From Sipunculus nudus (taxonomy: Eukaryota; Annelida; Sipuncula; Golfingiida; Sipunculidae), in assembly GCA_026874595.1 (NCBI GenBank), contig CM049307.1:47589678-47653677 (forward strand): a DNA stretch of 64,000 bases. The letters run 5' to 3'. The notes under the pieces are model-generated. The model saw only the letters and a list, made by a program, of their open reading frames with translations. It made no database searches and was not told the origin of the DNA. A program made the position numbers and the translations under genes. This document shows, in pieces, positions 59,803 to 64,000 of this stretch. Within the stretch, counting starts at the first letter, position 1. Every line of letters starts with the position of its first letter.

Positions 59803-61432
59803 AACAAGGGACCCATGCCGGTCACATTGCTCAGCTGAATTTTGGAAAATATTAGTAACTGCAAAATATCTTTATTTTATTTTGGTTTTTCATGCATATT
59901 ATCCTTTGAAAAGCTATTAGAAAAAGGCCCTGCTAAAATAAAACTCTGTAAATTATAGAATGCACCATTAAGTGATGCACCAAGGGAAAAAATGGGCCTA
60001 CAGTAAGTGTTATATAAAAGTAACATTTCATAAACAAATAATGTGTGAAGGTAATAAAGTTTTCAAAAGTTAAATATATGGCCATATGAGTTAAATATTA
60101 ATCCCACAAAGTTTGACCAATATTCCTAATTTTAATACTATGTGAACAGAGTTATTCACACCTAGGCCCTGCAAAGATATGAAAGAAATGCTAAAAAGTA
60201 TTTATATCTTCTTAAATCTTATCAGTTTGCACTTACTTTAGATCCTAATATTTTATCACACTTGAATATTAGGATTAAATTCCTGAACATTTTTTTCTTA
60301 AAAAAAATTAAAGATGTCCAAGTCTCAACAAAAAGAATTTATTTAACATTAAAATTATAAGATTCATTTTGTTTATTAGTCCTGGGTACTGCAGGGTGAG
60401 TGGGGGGAGGGGTCTCTGTTTTTACTGCTTGTTGCTGAAAAAAATGTTAATTTGAGATTCATCTAGTCCAAAGTACAGGTCCGTCAACAGGGTGGGGTGG
60501 GGGGGGGTGGGGGGGGGGGGGGGGGGGCAGAGAAAAAGGCTCCCTGTGGTATTAACTGCAGTCAGCCTGATCAAGCTCAACTCAGTGGAGAGAGGGCTTG
60601 CCCTAGAGACTGGATTATATAACAACAGCCTGGGATGCATAGAGCTGAACTAAATGACCTACAGTGACCAAAGTGGACTGCTTGACAATGTAAGGGAATA
60701 CAACGAGAGCCTAAAAAAAATAATTCAATAACTACCCTAATTTTGCAGCTTTCATTTTCAAATTTCAGGTTTTAACAGATTAAATCCTTACGTGTACATG
60801 CTGTGAAAATTAAATCCACAGTACTTACAGGAAAAAACGTGCCGTGGCCAAAGTTGGGCAAAATTTAAGGTACCAATTTTTTATTTTTGCTAATATTTTA
60901 AAAAATTTAAAGGATTTTGATCTAATTTTGGGTATACAATTTAATTTTGATTAATTATCAATTAAAGTTATATTACTGGAAAAAAAAGCCTTAGCTTTAA
61001 CATGTTTCATGTTAAGTCATCAAATATCTTTCCTGATTTTTTACAAAATGCATTATGTTTAATGCCCTTAACTTTTTTTAAATTATATAATACAGACCTA
61101 ATTTGTGGCATGTGCACAGGAACTATATAGAGGAATATTTATGGTAAATATGAGGAAAAACAGATGAGTGGTTTTGACATTAGGCAGTCCTGAAGTGTGA
61201 AAAATACGTTTTTAACAAAAAAATTGAGGTTTTTCTTTAATTTCTCTAAAGGAATGAAGTTACAAAAACCCAGTTTTTGGCTTGGTAGGAGATCTTGGGG
61301 ACATCTAACATTCTGCCGAATTTTGGATTCCTAGGTCTTGCGGTTTAAAAACATGCCACATCTACGGATGGACGGACGAACGGACAATGGACCACGACTA
61401 TAGCTCAGATGACTTAAAGTCATCTGAGCTAA
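59803..61432 (+). mobile_element. CAGCTGA family A element, full length (1.63 kb)
   Basis: The copy starts AACAAGGGACCCATGC, GCTCAGCTGAA and ends in a perfect 15-bp hairpin, arms TAGCTCAGATGACTT and AAGTCATCTGAGCTA (61401-61431). Compared with the copy at 54697-54727, the right arm changes GCTGA to TCTGA while pairing is kept or restored. A long G-rich run is at about 60493-60526. There is no transposase frame. Confidence 0.7.
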
Positions 61433-61549
61433 AAATTATACTGAATTGAATGCACTGTAAAACAATTTTATTATTACAAAATCTTAGCACATAACACATG
61501 GGGAACAACAAGGTTTATGCAATCATTATTCCTGGAACAGGGTCAGCTA

Positions 61550-63420
61550 GCGGGACATTATTGTCCTGTGAATTCCTATATTCAACCAATAATCAGCTGG
61601 GCCTGAGCAGCTATTATCCATTAATCCTTTGCAACTTGAACAACCTCTAACATTTTTCTGAGCCCGAACCACTAAATATCCTAGCTGGCTCAAAGTAAGT
61701 GCTACCAAGACCTCCCAACAACCACGGCTACTTATAGAGTTGTGATCCAGGCCTCCGAACAGTTATGGCCATCTATGAACAGCCAGCCCCCCCCCCCCCT
61801 AGCATGGACAGCTGTGATATAGAGCTTCCCCACAATCACAGTCATATATATAAACAGCTGTGATCAAGGACTCCATAATGATTATCCTGGACAGCTGTGA
61901 TCACGGTCTCCCAACATCAAAGCCATCCTGAAATGTGGATACGATACAGCTGTGATCCAGGACTCCCAACCATCATAGCTTCCATAGTGTATGACCCAAC
62001 AGAACTGTGATAAAAGGCTTCATTATAATCATCATGGCCAGCGCTGGTCTGCTGTGATCCAGGAATCCCAACCAAAATAACCCCAAATGGAGTGTGGGCA
62101 CAATGCAGCTGTGATCCAGGACTACATAATAATCATTCTGGCTCACTCTGGACAGCAGTGATCCATGGACTCCCAATCAAAATAGAACCTAATTGGAGTG
62201 TGAAGACAATGCAGCTGTGATCCAGGACTCCATAAAAATCATCCTGACCAAGCTGGACAGCTGTGATCTAGGACTTCCCATCATCATAGCTTCCATAAAG
62301 TGTGGACACAAAAAAACTCTGATAAAAGGCTCCATAATAATAATCCTGTTCAGCTCTAATCTGCTGTGATCCAGAACTCCATACCTAAATATCCCCTAAT
62401 TAGAGTGTGGACACAATGCAGCTGTGATCTAGGACTCTATAATAAATATCCTGGCTCACTCTGGACAGCTATGATCCAGGACTCCATTAAATCATTCTTG
62501 TTAACTCTGGTCAGCTGTGATCCATGAACTCCTAACTAAAAAGCCCCTTATTGGAGTTTGAAGACAATGCAGCTGTGATCCAGGACTAAAAAAAATCATC
62601 CTGACCCAGTTTGAAAAGATGTGATCCAGGACTTCCAACCATCATGGCTTCCATAGTGTGTGGACACCACAGAACTGAGATAAAAGGCTCCATTATAATC
62701 ATCCTGGTTAGCTCTGGTCTGCTGTGATCCAGAAATCCCAACCAAAATAACCCCAAATTGGAGTGCGGGCACAATGCAGCTGTGATCCAGGACTCTCAAC
62801 TAAATAACACCTCACTGGAGATTGGACACAATGCAGCTGTGATCCAGGATTCCATAATAATCATCCTGGCTCACTCTGGACAGTTGTGATCCAAGAACTC
62901 CAAACCAAAATAACCCCTAATTGGAGTGTGGACACAATGCAGGTGTGACCCAGGACGACATAATAATCTTTCTGGCTCATTTGACTGTGATCCAGGGACT
63001 CCAAACCAAAATAGCTTCTAATGAGAGTGCACACTATGGAGCTGCTACCCTAGACTCCATAATAGTCATCCTGGCCAACTCTGGACAGCTGTGATCCAGG
63101 GACTCCAAACTAAAATAGCTTCTAATAAATGTGAACACAATGCAGCTGTTACTCAGGACTCAATAATAATCATTCTTGCCAACTCTGGACAGCTGTGATC
63201 CAGAACTCCCAACCAAAATAGCTTCAAATGAATGTGAACACAATGCAGCTGTGATCCAGGACTCCAAAATAATCATTCTGGCCAACTCCTAGCAGATATG
63301 ATCCAGGCCTCCTAAACATCCCTGCTAAGTCAAGACAGCTGAGATCCAAGATCCTGCAGCATCTCAGCTGGCTCTGAGCACACATCATCAAAGACTCGTC
63401 AATATCCAAGCCAACTTATG
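61550..63420. repeat. Degenerate satellite, unit about 105-120 bp, with CAGCTGTGATCCAGGA
   Basis: ATGCAGCTGTGATCCAGGAC recurs at about 62104, 62209, 62416, 62567, 62775, 62829 and 63243. A second phase has GGACAGCTGTGATCCAGGGA. Intervening phrases are CATAATAATCATCCTGGC, CAACCAAAATARCCCC and TGGAGTGTGGACACAATG. About fifteen units or half-units are present, with much divergence and indels. The short minus-strand frames in it are accidental. Confidence 0.8.
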
Positions 63421-64000
63421 GCAACTGGTAAGACTATTTACCAAGCAGCCTCCTTTAGATACTCCATATGCAGTGGTTATATGCTGCAGTTGTTTTGTTC
63501 AACATACTAATATCCTTCACTTTAACCTCTGCTTCAGTGCTTGTTTTAACACTTTGCCAAGTTTCACCAACAGGTGCTTCCAAAGGGCCAAAAATTGCAA
63601 TCAGCCAAACAAGAGCAGGGTATGACATGGTGCATCTAAGTCCATGTTTTAAACATGTGATACCCATCCCTCATTGGTACATGTTATCCTTTTTGGATGT
63701 ATGTGACCAAGGACTACTCCACCCCCTAGTCAACTCAGGACAGTTGGGATTGACAATTAACTCCAATGACATACTAACAGTTTGAACACACATAAGTTTT
63801 CTACTTTCAACTGGTTGAAATTTCAATGCAACTCTATAAAATGCTCCTTTCATCATGCTGAAAATGGTAGATATTTTTTGTTGTAAAATAAGCAAAATGA
63901 CATTGGTCCAAAATGTATAAAATATTTTTGGGACAACCCAACTTGTTAACATAAACATTTTTAAAATCCATTACTGGCACTGGCTGCAAAGACATTTTTC
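63421..64000. other. Non-coding end of the window
   Basis: Unique-looking DNA with overlapping short frames on both strands and no recognisable domain. A gene running off the window cannot be excluded. Confidence 0.5.

Noticed and set aside
1..64000. CRISPR array, bacterial operon or prophage content
   Set aside because: No short regularly spaced direct repeats with unique spacers, no prokaryotic gene density; the spliced gene shows that this is an animal nuclear genome.

Overview
The window is a piece of an AT-rich animal nuclear genome carrying one recognisable protein-coding gene, read on the minus strand, set in dense repeats. The gene is a TNRC6/GW182 (gawky) homologue, the scaffold protein of microRNA silencing. 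Nine coding exons with clean splice sites and matching phases give a predicted protein of 1678 residues: a Trp-Gly-rich N-terminal half, a UBA domain, a Gln-rich segment, a PAM2 motif, an RRM and a C-terminal tail ending in FPGGLLGGQST. Intron sizes, tandem-repeat transposons with terminal hairpins, and the protein's organisation suggest a lophotrochozoan, most likely a bivalve mollusc. The species cannot be named from sequence alone.

Layout. 1-20.4 kb: no supportable gene; interspersed elements, small inverted-repeat transposons (3609-3862, 7450-8022), an inverted duplication (11.5-12.36 kb against 17.85-18.7 kb) and tandem-repeat elements. 20.4-46.6 kb: 3' UTR and coding exons of TNRC6 in reverse order. 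Its 10.7-kb intron (24653-35379) holds a 7.8-kb tandem array (27186-35003) of a unit of about 290 bp. 46.6-58.5 kb: a long 5' region with several short candidate non-coding exons and a likely TATA-less promoter near 58.5 kb. 58.6-64 kb: upstream intergenic DNA with a full-length interspersed element (59803-61432) and a degenerate satellite (about 61.55-63.42 kb).

The most striking non-gene signal is nuclear-receptor half-site sequence (AGGTCA/TGACCT) in several repeat families that otherwise look unrelated. The intronic array has about 40 clusters in a fixed direct-repeat ladder with spacings 0, 1 and 2. The ladder recurs, whole or in part, at about 11.05, 18.8-19.35, 39.0-39.85 and 49.99-50.15 kb. 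Another family carries AGGTCA-N3-TGACCT inverted repeats like an estrogen response element. Three of the tandem-repeat families share an architecture: a CTAG- or CTAC-like 5' end, a subterminal arm, tandem core units and a 3' hairpin whose arm matches the 5' arm. One copy inserted into another of its own kind at 28901-32961, which gives the element's exact borders. All assignments come from reading the sequence; no database search was possible.
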